Origin: Pseudoduganella armeniaca
GTDB taxonomy: Bacteria > Pseudomonadota > Gammaproteobacteria > Burkholderiales > Burkholderiaceae_D
Direction: 5' to 3'
Assembly (NCBI RefSeq): GCF_003028855.1
Contig: NZ_CP028324.1
Location: 1,488,001 to 1,552,000, forward strand
Length of the DNA: 64,000 nucleotides
Each line of letters opens with the position of its first letter. Position 1 is the first letter of the stretch. The position numbers and the translations under genes were made by a program. Shown piece by piece: positions 1 to 9,859 of this stretch. A model generated the notes under the pieces. It did no database searches, was not told where the DNA came from, and saw only the letters and a program-made list of their open reading frames with translations.

Positions 1-249
1 AACCGCTCGAAGGGCGGCATTCCGGACGATATTCCCGAACTGTCCGTGACGGGGGCGCCGCTGGGCCTGGCCCAGCTGCTCAAGCAGACGGGGCTGTGCG
101 CCTCGACGTCGGAAGCGATGCGCATGATCGACCAGGGCGGCGTGCGCATCGATGGAACCGTCATCAGCGACAAGGCACTCAAGGTCGAGGCCGGTACCGT
201 CGTCCTGCAAGTGGGCAAGCGCAAGTTCGCGCGCGTCACGCTGGCATGA
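1..249 (+). CDS. tyrS: Tyrosyl-tRNA synthetase, C-terminal end (partial)
   Basis: The frame is open from the first base, so the gene begins outside the window; 82 residues are visible. They form the C-terminal S4-type RNA-binding domain of a bacterial tyrosyl-tRNA synthetase: a leader ending GIPDDIPEL, then the helix pair around LAQLLKQTGLCAS / EAMRMIDQGGVRIDG and the closing strands VLQVGKRKFARV. The enzyme attaches tyrosine to tRNA-Tyr in the cytoplasm; the S4 domain contacts the tRNA. The stop codon overlaps the ATG of dtd (ATGA), which implies co-translation. The S4 domain alone is not unique to TyrS, but the downstream dtd makes TyrS the best reading. Confidence 0.85.
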   Translation, partial: NRSKGGIPDDIPELSVTGAPLGLAQLLKQTGLCASTSEAMRMIDQGGVRIDGTVISDKALKVEAGTVVLQVGKRKFARVTLA

Positions 250-701
250 TCGGCCTGCTGCAACGGGTGACGAGCGCGCAGGTGGTGGTCGACGGCGCGC
301 TCGTCGGCGCCATCGATGGCGGCCTGATGGTGCTGGTATGCGCCGAGCGGGGCGACAGCGAACGGGAAGCCGATGCGCTGCTGACCAAGCTGCTGTCCTA
401 TCGCGTGTTTTCGGACCAGGCCGGCAAGATGAACCGCAGCGTCACGGACGTGGCCGGCGGCCTGCTGCTGGTGCCCCAGTTCACGCTGGCGGCAGACACG
501 AAGTCGGGCACCCGCCCGTCCTTCACGCCGGCCGCGCCGCCGGACGAAGGCAAGCGCCTGTTCGACCATTTCGTCGCGCAGGCGCGCGCCCGCCATGCCA
601 ACGTGGCAACGGGACAGTTCGGCGAGGACATGAAGGTCTCGCTCACCAATGATGGCCCCGTCACATTCTGGCTGCAAGTGGAGCCAAAGCAGGTATCATG
701 A
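246..701 (+). CDS. dtd: D-aminoacyl-tRNA deacylase
   Basis: A 151-residue protein with the full length and motifs of Dtd: the N-terminal MIGLLQRV strand, the SGTRPSFTPAAPP segment that holds the conserved SxxxPSF-type catalytic loop, and the C-terminal NDGPVTFWL (Gly-Pro motif). It removes D-amino acids mischarged onto tRNAs, including D-Tyr-tRNA-Tyr. The start ATG at 246 overlaps the tyrS stop, so the synthetase and its proofreading partner are translationally coupled. A longer in-frame start at 96 would lie inside tyrS and is not supported. Confidence 0.95.
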   Translation: MIGLLQRVTSAQVVVDGALVGAIDGGLMVLVCAERGDSEREADALLTKLLSYRVFSDQAGKMNRSVTDVAGGLLLVPQFTLAADTKSGTRPSFTPAAPPDEGKRLFDHFVAQARARHANVATGQFGEDMKVSLTNDGPVTFWLQVEPKQVS

Positions 702-754
702 AGAAAGAGAGCCGTGCGTCGCGGTGACGCAAAACGGCAGCGGAGACCATACGC

Positions 755-1378
755 ATGAAAATCTGGAGTCATTCCTTCAAGGACGGCGCCCCGATCCCCG
801 GCGACAACGCGTTTGCCGTGCCGGACCCGGCCAGCCATGTCCGCCTGGCGGGCAACCGCAACCCGCACCTGGCCTGGGACGACATCCCGCCGGGTACGGC
901 GTCGCTGGTCCTGCTGTGCATCGACGGCGACGCGCCCACGGTGGGCACCGACGTCAACAAAGAAGGGCGTACGCTGCCGGTGGACCTGCCGCGCGGCGAT
1001 TTCTATCACTGGGCGCTGGTCGATATTCCACCGTCCGTGACGACGCTGCCGGAAGGCGCTCACGCGCAGGGCGTCACGGCGCACGGCAAACCCGGCCCTG
1101 CCATCGCGGGCAGCCCGATGCGGCATGGCCTGAACGACTACACCAGCTGGTTTGCCCAAGACCCGGAGATGGCGGGCGACTACTTCGGCTATGACGGCCC
1201 GTGCCCGCCATGGAACGACGAGCGGGTCCATCACTATATATTCCGCCTGTATGCGCTGGACATTGCCAAGCTCCCCGTCAGCGGCCGCTTCACCGCCCAG
1301 GACGTGCTGGCAGCGATGCACGGCCACATCGTCGACGAGGCGCAGCTGATCGGCACTTATACATTGAAGAGCGCATGA
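755..1378 (+). CDS. YbhB/YbcL-family (PEBP-like) protein
   Basis: A 207-residue cytoplasmic protein of the bacterial phosphatidylethanolamine-binding / Raf-kinase-inhibitor-like family. The family ligand-pocket signatures are visible: HLAWDDIPPGTASLVLLCID near residue 30-50, and GPCPPWNDERVHHYIFRLYALD near residue 150-170. No signal peptide or membrane segment is seen. The biochemical role of this family in bacteria is not settled. The start is preceded by a GGAGA ribosome site. Its stop overlaps the start of the following phosphatase (ATGA), so the two are likely made together. Confidence 0.85.
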   Translation: MKIWSHSFKDGAPIPGDNAFAVPDPASHVRLAGNRNPHLAWDDIPPGTASLVLLCIDGDAPTVGTDVNKEGRTLPVDLPRGDFYHWALVDIPPSVTTLPEGAHAQGVTAHGKPGPAIAGSPMRHGLNDYTSWFAQDPEMAGDYFGYDGPCPPWNDERVHHYIFRLYALDIAKLPVSGRFTAQDVLAAMHGHIVDEAQLIGTYTLKSA

Positions 1379-2016
1379 CGACGACGCTGTTGCTGATCCG
1401 TCATGGCGAGACCGCCTGGAATGCCGTGCGTCGCCTGCAGGGCCATCTGGACATCGAACTGAACGACGCCGGCCGGCGCCAGGCGGCCGCGCTGGCGCAT
1501 GCGCTGGCGGACGCGCCGCTGGACGCCATCGTCTCCAGCGACCTGCAACGTGCGATGCAGACAGCCGGCGCCGTCGCGCGCCTGCATGACGTGCCGCTGC
1601 ACACCGACCCGGCCCTGCGCGAGCGCGGCTATGGCGTGTTCGAGGGCTTGCTGTACAGCGAGATCGAAGCGCGCTATCCGGACGATTTCCACGCCTGGCA
1701 GCAGCGTCACGTCGATGCCGTGATGCCGCATGGCGAGCGCCACGCTGAAAGCTTCCGCCAATTCTACGACCGCGGCGTGGGCGCCATCGGGCGCTGGGCC
1801 GAGCGCTATGCGGGCCGCACGCTGGCACTGGTCGCGCACGGCGGCGTGCTCGAATGCGCCTACCGCGCGGCCACGGGCATGACCTTGGAAAGCCCGCGCG
1901 ACTTCCAGGTGCGCAATGCCAGCATCAACCGGTTCACGTATGCCAATGGCAAGCTCGCGCTGACGCAGTGGGGCGATGTCGAGCACCTGTCGTTGAGCCT
2001 GGACGACATCGTCTAA
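1375..2016 (+). CDS. Histidine phosphatase family protein (phosphoglycerate-mutase-like)
   Basis: 213 residues of the branch-1 histidine phosphatase superfamily. The RHGET motif places the nucleophilic histidine at residue 10; the second catalytic histidine is in ALVAHGGVLE near residue 155, with the acid Glu in the RERGYGVFEG region. Length and motifs resemble GpmB/CobC-like enzymes; the substrate cannot be told from sequence. ATG at 1375 overlaps the previous stop, giving a dtd-PEBP-phosphatase string that may be one operon from tyrS. An upstream in-frame ATG at 1201 would sit within the preceding gene and is rejected. Confidence 0.88.
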   Translation: MTTTLLLIRHGETAWNAVRRLQGHLDIELNDAGRRQAAALAHALADAPLDAIVSSDLQRAMQTAGAVARLHDVPLHTDPALRERGYGVFEGLLYSEIEARYPDDFHAWQQRHVDAVMPHGERHAESFRQFYDRGVGAIGRWAERYAGRTLALVAHGGVLECAYRAATGMTLESPRDFQVRNASINRFTYANGKLALTQWGDVEHLSLSLDDIV

Positions 2017-2020
2017 AAAA

Positions 2021-2137
2021 CCCGGGACAGACCCCTGTTTTGAGAAAAGCCGCAGAGCTTAGGGTAATTCCGGGACTGTCCCGGAATCCTCCTAACATGG
2101 CCTCGCCACCATTCCCAACCTCCGGGACAGTCCCGGA
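2021..2137. repeat. Three copies of a GGGACxGTCCC hairpin repeat
   Basis: Downstream of the phosphatase gene lie a half copy (CGGGACAGACCCC, 2023-2035) and two near-perfect palindromes: ATTCCGGGAC-T-GTCCCGGAAT at 2067-2087 and TCCGGGAC-A-GTCCCGGA at 2121-2137. The same core is found at several other intergenic places in this window. They could end transcription or be a dispersed repeat family. The rest of 2138-2314 holds no gene that I can support; it is AT-richer and likely carries the dusB promoter. Confidence 0.75.
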
Positions 2138-2314
2138 TTCGTCCTATGCCGAACGCCCGTCCTAAAAATTTCCGGCCATAACTCCTTGTTTCATAACCGG
2201 AAAGCTGCACACTTGCCCTTTTAATACAAAATAGTGCTTATTAATTGAGCAGTGCATGGGTTAGAATTGCAGGTTCCTCCGCTGCGATCGCGGTGCCAAC
2301 CACGGATTCTCCAA

Positions 2315-3331
2315 GTGCAAATCGGTCCACATCTCCTGCGCAATAATGTTTTCGTTGCCCCCATGGCCGGCGTGACGGATCGTCCGTTCCGCCAGCTGTG
2401 CAAGGAGCTGGGCGCCGGCTATGCCGTGTCCGAGATGGCGGCAGCCAATCCGCGCGTGTGGGCGTCGGAAAAGAGCTCGCGCCGCACCGATCACGCGGGC
2501 GAGATGGAGCCGAAAGCGGTGCAGATCGCCGGTTCCGATCCGCAGGAACTGGCCGATTGCGCCAAGTTCAATGTCGACAAAGGGGCCCAGATCATCGACA
2601 TCAATATGGGCTGCCCGGTCAAGAAGGTCTGCAACAACTGGTGCGGCTCCGCGCTGCTGCAGTTCGAGGATCTGGTCGAGCGCATCCTGCACGCGGTGGT
2701 GGGGGCGGTGGACGTGCCCGTCACGCTGAAATTCCGTACCGGCTGGAACCGCGAGAACAAGAATGCGCTGAACATCGCCCGTATCGCCGAGCAGGCCGGC
2801 ATCCAGATGCTGACCCTGCACGGCCGCACCCGGGCCGATGGCTACACGGGCGACGCGGAATACGACACGATCGCGGCCGTAAAAGCGTCGGTAAAGATCC
2901 CGGTGGTGGCCAACGGCGACATCACGACACCGGAAAAAGCCCGCTTCGTGCTGGATAAAACCGGCGCGGACGCGGTGATGATCGGCCGCGCCGCGCAAGG
3001 GCGGCCGTGGATCTTCCGTGAGATCGACCATTTCCTGCGCACAGGCGAACACCTGCCGGCGCCACTGGTGGCCGAGGTGCGCCAGCTAATGGACGAGCAC
3101 CTGCGCGCCCATTACGCGTTCTACGGCGAGTACCTGGGCGTGCGCACGGCGCGCAAGCACATCGGCTGGTACGTGCGTGACTTGCCTGGCGGCGAGGAGT
3201 TCCGCCAGCAGATGAACCGCCTCGAGTCCACTGCCGAGCAATTGCGCGCCGTGGACGGCTTCTTCGAATCGCAATGGAAGTATGGCGAGCGGTTACAATA
3301 CCGCCTCGCCGAAGAAATGCTGGCGGCCTGA
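2315..3331 (+). CDS. dusB: tRNA-dihydrouridine synthase B
   Basis: FMN enzyme that reduces uridine in the tRNA D-loop with NADPH. The family signature APMAGVTDRPFRQLC and the NMGCP motif carrying the catalytic cysteine are present, followed by FMN-phosphate contacts LTLHGRTRADGY, VVANGDI and AVMIGRAAQG. I chose the GTG at 2315 because the protein then begins VQIGPHLLRNNVFVAPMAG, matching the family start; an in-frame ATG at 2252 would add 21 residues (MHGLELQVPPLRSRCQPRILQ) with no family counterpart. This gives 338 residues. fis follows 40 bases later, the classic dusB-fis operon. Confidence 0.93.
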   Translation: MQIGPHLLRNNVFVAPMAGVTDRPFRQLCKELGAGYAVSEMAAANPRVWASEKSSRRTDHAGEMEPKAVQIAGSDPQELADCAKFNVDKGAQIIDINMGCPVKKVCNNWCGSALLQFEDLVERILHAVVGAVDVPVTLKFRTGWNRENKNALNIARIAEQAGIQMLTLHGRTRADGYTGDAEYDTIAAVKASVKIPVVANGDITTPEKARFVLDKTGADAVMIGRAAQGRPWIFREIDHFLRTGEHLPAPLVAEVRQLMDEHLRAHYAFYGEYLGVRTARKHIGWYVRDLPGGEEFRQQMNRLESTAEQLRAVDGFFESQWKYGERLQYRLAEEMLAA

Positions 3332-3371
3332 CGGGCGCCAGACCGGCAAACATTTAGCAAAACACAAGAAT

Positions 3372-3605
3372 ATGAGCAAAGAAAGTATCCAGGAAGTCGT
3401 CCAGAAAAGCCTCGAAGAGTATTTCAACGACCTGGGCGAGCAGCAGGCATCGAATATCTACGACATGGTCGTCATGACCGTCGAGAAGCCGATCCTCGAA
3501 GTGGTAATGACGCGCGCCGACGGCAACCAGTCGCACGCCGCGCAGATGCTCGGTATCAACCGCAATACGTTGCGCAAGAAACTGCAGGAACACGGCCTGC
3601 TGTAA
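3372..3605 (+). CDS. fis: Fis family nucleoid-associated DNA-binding protein
   Basis: 77 residues: four-helix dimerisation core (EEYFNDLGEQQASNIYDMVVMTVEKPI) and a C-terminal helix-turn-helix GNQSHAAQMLGINRNTLRKK. Fis bends DNA and tunes rRNA, tRNA and recombination activity. It lacks about 20 N-terminal residues of the enterobacterial protein, which is usual in betaproteobacteria. ATG at 3372 sits just downstream of dusB and gives the expected MSKESIQEVV start; an in-frame ATG at 3282 lies inside dusB. Confidence 0.93.
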   Translation: MSKESIQEVVQKSLEEYFNDLGEQQASNIYDMVVMTVEKPILEVVMTRADGNQSHAAQMLGINRNTLRKKLQEHGLL

Positions 3606-3728
3606 CGCTCGATCCGGCCCCGGCAAGTGGCTGTGACCGGCCACTGGGCCGGTGAGTCTGTCTTTCGGCACGGTTGCGTCACGCAATGTGCCGGCCACCA
3701 GAATTCATTCACAACCTTGACCATAGCC

Positions 3729-5315
3729 ATGATCAAACAAGCTCTCATTTCCGTTTCCGACAAGACCGGCGTGCTGGACTTCGCCCGTGCCCTGTCGGCA
3801 ATGGGCGTCAACATCCTGTCCACGGGCGGTACCGCCAAGCTGCTGCTCGAGAACGGCGTGGCCGTGACCGAAGTGGCGGATTACACGGGCTTCCCGGAAA
3901 TGCTGGACGGGCGCGTGAAGACGCTGCACCCGAAGGTCCACGGCGGCATCTTGGCGCGCCGCGACTTTCCGGAGCACATGGCCAAGCTGGATGAGCATGG
4001 CATTCCGACGATCGACCTGGTCGTTGTCAACCTCTACCCGTTCCAGGCCACCGTCGCGAAAGACGAGTGCACGCTGGACGACGCCATCGAGAACATCGAC
4101 ATCGGCGGCCCGGCCATGCTGCGCTCGGCGGCCAAGAACCACAAGGACGTGATCGTGATCTGCGACCCGTCCGACTATGGCGTGGTGCTGGCGGAAATGA
4201 AGACGACCGACAATTCGCCCGGCTACGTCAGCTACGAAACCCGCTTCAACCTGGCCAAGAAGGTGTACGCGCACACGGCGGCCTATGACGGCGCCATCAC
4301 GAACTACCTGTCCAGCCTGGGCCCGGACCGCCAGCACGCCACCCGCGGCGCCTACCCGCAAACCTTGAACGTGCACTTTGAAAAAGTGCAGGACATGCGC
4401 TACGGCGAGAACCCGCACCAGACGGCCGCGTTCTACCGCGACACAACGGCCGTGGAAGGCGCGCTGGCCAACTACCGCCAGCTGCAGGGCAAGGAACTGT
4501 CGTACAACAATATCGCCGATGCGGACGCCGCGTGGGAATGCGTGAAGAGCCTGGGTGGCATGGACCAGCCGGCCGCCTGCGTGATCGTCAAGCACGCCAA
4601 TCCGTGCGGCGTGGCGCTGGGCGGCTCGGCTGTCGAAGCCTACAGCCGCGCGCTGCAGACGGACCCGACCTCGGCCTTCGGCGGCATCATCGCCTTCAAC
4701 GTGCCGGTCGATGGCGCCGCGGCCAGCGAGCTGGTCAAGCTGTTCGTCGAGGTGCTGATCGCGCCATCGTTCACGGACGAAGCCAAGCAGATCATGTCCG
4801 CCAAGCAGAACGTGCGCCTGCTGGAAATCCCGCTGGGCAACGGCGTCAACCCGATGGACTTCAAGCGCGTGGGCGGCGGCCTGCTGGTGCAGTCGGCCGA
4901 TGCGAAGAACGTGTTGCTGGCCGATACCCGCGTGGTGACGAAAAAGCAGCCGACGCCGCAACAGCTGGCCGACCTGATGTTCGCGTGGAAAGTCGCAAAG
5001 TTCGTCAAGTCGAACGCCATCGTCTTCTGCGGCAACAACATGACCCTGGGCGTGGGCGCCGGCCAGATGAGCCGCATCGATTCCGCCCGCATCGCCTCGA
5101 TCAAGGCACAAAACGCCGGCCTGACCCTGGCGGGCTCGGTGGTGGCGTCGGACGCGTTCTTCCCGTTCCGCGACGGCCTGGACGTGGTGGTGGACGCCGG
5201 CGCGACTTGCGTGATCCAGCCGGGTGGCTCGATGCGCGATCAGGAAGTGATCGACGCGGCCGACGAGCGCGGCGTTGTCATGCTGTACACGGGCACGCGC
5301 CACTTCCGCCACTAA
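3729..5315 (+). CDS. purH: Bifunctional AICAR formyltransferase / IMP cyclohydrolase
   Basis: 528 residues, the usual PurH length. The N-terminal cyclohydrolase (MGS-like) domain begins IKQALISVSDKTGVLDFARAL and includes LSTGGTAKLL and RVKTLHPKVHGGILARRD. The C-terminal AICAR transformylase domain carries the VIVKHANPCGVA motif with the catalytic Lys-His pair. It performs the last two steps of IMP synthesis in the cytoplasm. The ATG at 3729 matches the family start; an in-frame ATG at 3627 would add an unrelated leader. A Rho-independent terminator follows at about 5386. Confidence 0.97.
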   Translation: MIKQALISVSDKTGVLDFARALSAMGVNILSTGGTAKLLLENGVAVTEVADYTGFPEMLDGRVKTLHPKVHGGILARRDFPEHMAKLDEHGIPTIDLVVVNLYPFQATVAKDECTLDDAIENIDIGGPAMLRSAAKNHKDVIVICDPSDYGVVLAEMKTTDNSPGYVSYETRFNLAKKVYAHTAAYDGAITNYLSSLGPDRQHATRGAYPQTLNVHFEKVQDMRYGENPHQTAAFYRDTTAVEGALANYRQLQGKELSYNNIADADAAWECVKSLGGMDQPAACVIVKHANPCGVALGGSAVEAYSRALQTDPTSAFGGIIAFNVPVDGAAASELVKLFVEVLIAPSFTDEAKQIMSAKQNVRLLEIPLGNGVNPMDFKRVGGGLLVQSADAKNVLLADTRVVTKKQPTPQQLADLMFAWKVAKFVKSNAIVFCGNNMTLGVGAGQMSRIDSARIASIKAQNAGLTLAGSVVASDAFFPFRDGLDVVVDAGATCVIQPGGSMRDQEVIDAADERGVVMLYTGTRHFRH

Positions 5316-5334
5316 TCGCCACCAACGGCTCAGT

Positions 5335-5375
5335 CCGTGTCCCACCGCGGGGTCAGTCACCGCAGTGGGACACGG
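5335..5375. repeat. Hairpin repeat after purH
   Basis: Eleven-base inverted repeat CCGTGTCCCAC / GTGGGACACGG around a loop that itself contains GGGGTCAGTC. It belongs by its GGGTC/GTCCC content to the dispersed hairpin group found at other gene ends in the window. It precedes the purH terminator by about ten bases. Confidence 0.65.
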
Positions 5376-5385
5376 CCTCGACACT

Positions 5386-5425
5386 AGCGCCTGCAACGGT
5401 CCTTCCCTTGCAGGCGCTTTCTTTA
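5386..5425 (+). terminator. Rho-independent terminator of purH
   Basis: An 11-bp stem AGCGCCTGCAA / TTGCAGGCGCT with an 11-base loop, directly followed by TTCTTT. It lies between purH and ruvC and would separate the two transcripts. Confidence 0.8.
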
Positions 5426-5442
5426 CTGCATACAATCAGTCA

Positions 5443-5988
5443 ATGATTATTCTCGGCATCGACCCTGGCCTCCGTACCACCGGCTTTGGCGTGATTCACA
5501 AGCAGGGTACGAAGCTGCGCTACATCGCCTCCGGCACCATCAAGAGCGGGGAGGGCGATCTGCCGACGCGCCTGAAAGTCATCCTGGACGGCGTCGCGCA
5601 ACTGACGGCGACGTATCAGCCGGACTGCGCGGCCATTGAAAAAGTCTTCGTCAACGTCAATCCGCAATCGACCCTGCTGCTGGGGCAGGCGCGCGGCGCC
5701 GCCATTTGCGGCCTGGTCAGCGCGTCGCTGAGCGTGGCGGAATATTCGCCCACGCAGATCAAGCAGGCCGTCACCGGCACCGGCAAGGCGGCCAAGGAGC
5801 AGGTGCAGGCGATGGTGTCGCGCCTGCTGGCGCTGCCGGGCCTGCCCGGCTCGGATGCGGCGGACGCGCTGGGCGTCGCCATCTGCCACGCCAACACGCA
5901 TGACACGGTCGCGGCCATTGCCACCATCGACCTGGCCACGCGCGGCACGGCTGGCCTGCGCATGAAGCGCGGCCGCCTGGTCGGCTAA
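5443..5988 (+). CDS. ruvC: Crossover junction endodeoxyribonuclease RuvC
   Basis: 181 residues of the Holliday-junction resolvase. The first catalytic aspartate is D7 in MIILGIDPGLRTTGFG; the second acidic residue is in AAIEKVFVN; the C-terminal acidic pair is in GSDAADALGVAICH. RuvC cuts symmetric strands at junctions moved by RuvAB, whose genes follow directly. The ATG at 5443 follows the purH terminator and gives the family start. Confidence 0.96.
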   Translation: MIILGIDPGLRTTGFGVIHKQGTKLRYIASGTIKSGEGDLPTRLKVILDGVAQLTATYQPDCAAIEKVFVNVNPQSTLLLGQARGAAICGLVSASLSVAEYSPTQIKQAVTGTGKAAKEQVQAMVSRLLALPGLPGSDAADALGVAICHANTHDTVAAIATIDLATRGTAGLRMKRGRLVG

Positions 5989-6022
5989 ACTAGCCGTCAT
6001 TCACCATGAAACGGAATTACCC

Positions 6023-6604
6023 ATGATCGGACGTCTCTCCGGCATCCTGCTCGAAAAAAATCCGCCGCAACTGCTGGTCGACGTCCAAGGCGTCGGCTAC
6101 GAGGTCGACGTGCCGATGAGCACCTTCTACAACCTGCCGCACACGGGCGAGCGCGTCACCTTGTTCACGCACCAGGCGATCCGCGAGGACGCCCACCTGC
6201 TGTTCGGCTTCGGCAATGCCGAGGAGCGCGCCGTGTTCCGCCAGCTGATCAAGATCAGCGGCGTCGGCGCGCGCACCGCGCTGTCGATCCTGTCCGGCAT
6301 GTCGATCGCCGACCTGGCGCAGGCCGTCACGCGCCAGGAAGCGGGGCGCCTGGTCAAGGTGCCCGGCATCGGCAAGAAGACGGCCGAGCGCCTGCTGCTG
6401 GAACTGAAGGGCAAGCTGGGCGCGGACCTGGGCGCCGTGGGTGGCGTCGCGGCCGTGCCGGATGCCCAGACCGACATCCTCAATGCGCTGATCGCGCTGG
6501 GGTATTCGGACAAGGAAGCGCTGCTGGCGCTGAAGAGCGTGCCGGCCGGGGCCACCGTCTCGGACGGCATCAAGCAGGCGCTCAAAGCGCTGTCCAAGGG
6601 TTAA
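6023..6604 (+). CDS. ruvA: Holliday junction branch migration protein RuvA
   Basis: 193 residues: N-terminal OB-fold (MIGRLSGILLEKNPPQLLVD), central tandem helix-hairpin-helix motifs (ISGVGARTALSIL and VPGIGKKTAERLLLEL) and a C-terminal domain III (ALIALGYSDKEALLAL) that contacts RuvB. It forms tetramers on four-way junctions. Thirty-four bases downstream of ruvC and three bases upstream of ruvB, so ruvCAB is one unit. Confidence 0.97.
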   Translation: MIGRLSGILLEKNPPQLLVDVQGVGYEVDVPMSTFYNLPHTGERVTLFTHQAIREDAHLLFGFGNAEERAVFRQLIKISGVGARTALSILSGMSIADLAQAVTRQEAGRLVKVPGIGKKTAERLLLELKGKLGADLGAVGGVAAVPDAQTDILNALIALGYSDKEALLALKSVPAGATVSDGIKQALKALSKG

Positions 6605-6607
6605 GCC

Positions 6608-7656
<1,049 letters not shown>

Positions 7657-7657
<1 letters not shown>

Positions 7658-8112
7658 TGCAGGTCTGGGTCGACGCGGATGCCTGCCCCGGCGTCGTCAA
7701 GGAGATCCTGTACCGCGTGGCCGAGCGCGTGCAGATGAACGTGACCCTGGTGGCGAACCAGCTGCTGCGGGTGCCGCCGTCGAAGTACGTGCGCGCGGTG
7801 CAGGTACCGCATGGTTTCGACGTGGCCGACAACGAGATCGTACGCCTGTGCGAACCCGGCGACCTGGTGGTCACGGGCGATATCCCGCTGGCATCCGACG
7901 TGCTGGCAAAGGGGGGCTACGCGCTCAACCCGCGCGGCGAGTTCTATACGCCCGACACGATCAAGCAGCAGCTGACGATGCGGGCTTTCATGGAAGACCT
8001 GCGCAGCAGCGGTGTCGATACGGGCGGCCCGGCTGCTTTCAGCCAGGCCGACCGGCAGCGGTTTGCCAATGCATTGGATGGGCATTTGCGGAAGGTGCGG
8101 CAGTCGCGGTGA
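7657..8112 (+). CDS. YaiI/YqxD family (DUF188) protein
   Basis: 151 residues with the DUF188 signatures: WVDADACPGVVKEI at the N-terminus, VTGDIPLASDVLAKG in the middle and the NPRGEFYTPDTI segment. The family resembles PIN-like nucleases in fold, but its activity is not established. The ATG at 7657 overlaps the ruvB stop by one base, so it is probably co-expressed with ruvCAB. A GTG at 7651 is an alternative start. Confidence 0.9.
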
Positions 8113-8199
8113 TGCCGCCCTCGCGTTCGAAGCGACCGCGAGTTCGTAGGTCGGCTCGATAAGCCGCTGGCCGTGCCAGGGCAAGCGCTGGTTGCTACT

Positions 8200-8877
8200 T
8201 CAGACAGATTTGCGGCGGCGCCAGCCGATCAGTCCAAGTCCGCCCAGCAGCATTGCGTAGGTGCCGGGTTCTGGAACCGCGGACAGTGGCGTCATCGAGG
8301 TAATGTCGCCACTGAAATATGTCCACCCGAATTCGCCGGTGTCCTTTTGTGCGTACACATTGAAGTTGAAGGCCGCGCCCTTCAACAACATAAATTGTTG
8401 TGTGGTCGCGTCCGTGCTGTTCAACAACTGGCCCGATTCGTCAGTCGTCACCAGGACAAAGCTGGACATATAGTAAGGATCGTAGCTGTATTTTTGCGCC
8501 ACGACGCGCAGCTCGTCATGCTCGATTCCTGCAGTGCCATCCGTGACGCGGACGTAGCCCCCCGACTCGTTTTTCGTTGTAAGGCCGGAATCGACGAATT
8601 GTGCTTCAATCGACAGGCCGTCATATTGAAAGGCCTTCGAGTCATCCGTGCTGAAGTGATCCCAGCCATTGGTGGCCAGATCGAACGTCAGGGTGCCAAC
8701 CACCTTCTCGCCCGGGGCAATAACTTTTCCCTCTACCGTGCCGGACTCCACCAGCACCTCGGTGTTGCTATCCCGGACGCTGTTGATGTTTGCGGTGAAC
8801 TGGAACGTCTGCAATGCAGCCTGTGCAGACGTGGCGCAGGCGGCGCCGAGCAATAGTCCGGACAATACTTTTTTCAT
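8200..8877 (-). CDS. PEP-CTERM sorting domain protein, unknown function
   Basis: 225 residues. A signal peptide (MKKVLSGLLLGAACATSAQA) starts the chain, and a PEP-CTERM tail ends it: VPEPGTYAMLLGGLGLIGW followed by RRRK. Such proteins are exported, then cleaved and anchored or released by an exosortase; no exosortase gene is in this window. The body is beta-rich and has no recognised catalytic motif. ATG at 8877 is chosen for its AGGGGG ribosome site; the frame remains open upstream to 9108, but that part lacks a signal sequence. Confidence 0.85.
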   Translation of the reverse strand: MKKVLSGLLLGAACATSAQAALQTFQFTANINSVRDSNTEVLVESGTVEGKVIAPGEKVVGTLTFDLATNGWDHFSTDDSKAFQYDGLSIEAQFVDSGLTTKNESGGYVRVTDGTAGIEHDELRVVAQKYSYDPYYMSSFVLVTTDESGQLLNSTDATTQQFMLLKGAAFNFNVYAQKDTGEFGWTYFSGDITSMTPLSAVPEPGTYAMLLGGLGLIGWRRRKSV

Positions 8878-9061
8878 GAATTCCCCCTGAAGAATCATGC
8901 AATTAGAACACACATGATGAAAAATTGAAATCAATTTGCACTGTGGCTGCGGACTTTGACAAGGTTCGGACCAAGCGCCTGGCGCCACTTTCCCGGGGCT
9001 AGAGAGCTCGGCACAGCTCGGCCGTAACGCCGACAGCACGACTTGCGGTATCCTTGCGCGC

Positions 9062-9832
9062 ATGCTGATCAAAACCACATTTGCCGCGCTGGCGCTGGCC
9101 ATCGCCACGCTGGCCCAAGCCGCCGTTCCCGTCTACGGCTACATCGTCAAGCAGACGTACCCGCACGATCCGCAGGCCTTCACGGAAGGCCTGTTCTACC
9201 AGGACGGCGTGATGTACGAGAGCACGGGCCTGAATGGCCGCTCGTCGATCCGCAAGGTCGAACTGGAGACGGGCAAGGTGCTGCTGTCGCGCGAAATCCC
9301 ATCGACCTACTTCGGCGAAGGCATCGCGCCGTTCGGCAAGCGCCTCATCAGCCTGACGTGGACCAACCAGGTCGGCTTCGTCTTCGATCTCGAGACCTTG
9401 CAGCCGCAAGGCCGCTTCGGCTACGAAGGCGAAGGCTGGGCGCTGACCAGCGACGGCGAGCGCCTCTACATGAGCGATGGCACGCAGTACATCCGGGTGC
9501 TCGATCCGAATACCTTGAAGGTCACGCGCCGCATCCGCGTCACGGCCGACGGGGCGCCGGTCACGCAGATCAACGAGCTGGAATGGGTGGAAGGGCAGAT
9601 CTACGCGAACATCTGGCAGACCGACCGCATCGCCCGCATCGACCCGTTTTCCGGGCGCGTGCTCGGGTGGATCGATTTGACGGGGCTGGACAAGCTGTCC
9701 GGCGTGGGGCCGGGCACGGACAATGTCTTGAACGGCATCGCCTACGACAAGGCGAAAAAGCGGCTGTTCGTGACCGGGAAGATGTGGCCGAAGCTGTTCC
9801 ACATCGAGTTGAAGCAACCGGCGGGACGCTGA
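9062..9832 (+). CDS. Glutaminyl-peptide cyclotransferase
   Basis: 256 residues with a cleavable signal peptide (LIKTTFAALALAIATLAQA) and a beta-propeller of the plant/bacterial glutaminyl cyclase family: TYPHDPQAFTEGLFYQDG, YESTGLNGRSSIRKVELETG, FGEGIAPFGKRLISLTW and the repeated propeller blades to VLNGIAYDKAKKRLFVTGK. It would convert N-terminal glutamine to pyroglutamate on exported peptides in the periplasm. It is transcribed away from the PEP-CTERM gene at 8200-8877, with a 184-base shared upstream region. Confidence 0.9.
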   Translation: MLIKTTFAALALAIATLAQAAVPVYGYIVKQTYPHDPQAFTEGLFYQDGVMYESTGLNGRSSIRKVELETGKVLLSREIPSTYFGEGIAPFGKRLISLTWTNQVGFVFDLETLQPQGRFGYEGEGWALTSDGERLYMSDGTQYIRVLDPNTLKVTRRIRVTADGAPVTQINELEWVEGQIYANIWQTDRIARIDPFSGRVLGWIDLTGLDKLSGVGPGTDNVLNGIAYDKAKKRLFVTGKMWPKLFHIELKQPAGR

Positions 9833-9859
9833 GCGCGGCCCGCGCGGCTGATGCGTCGG

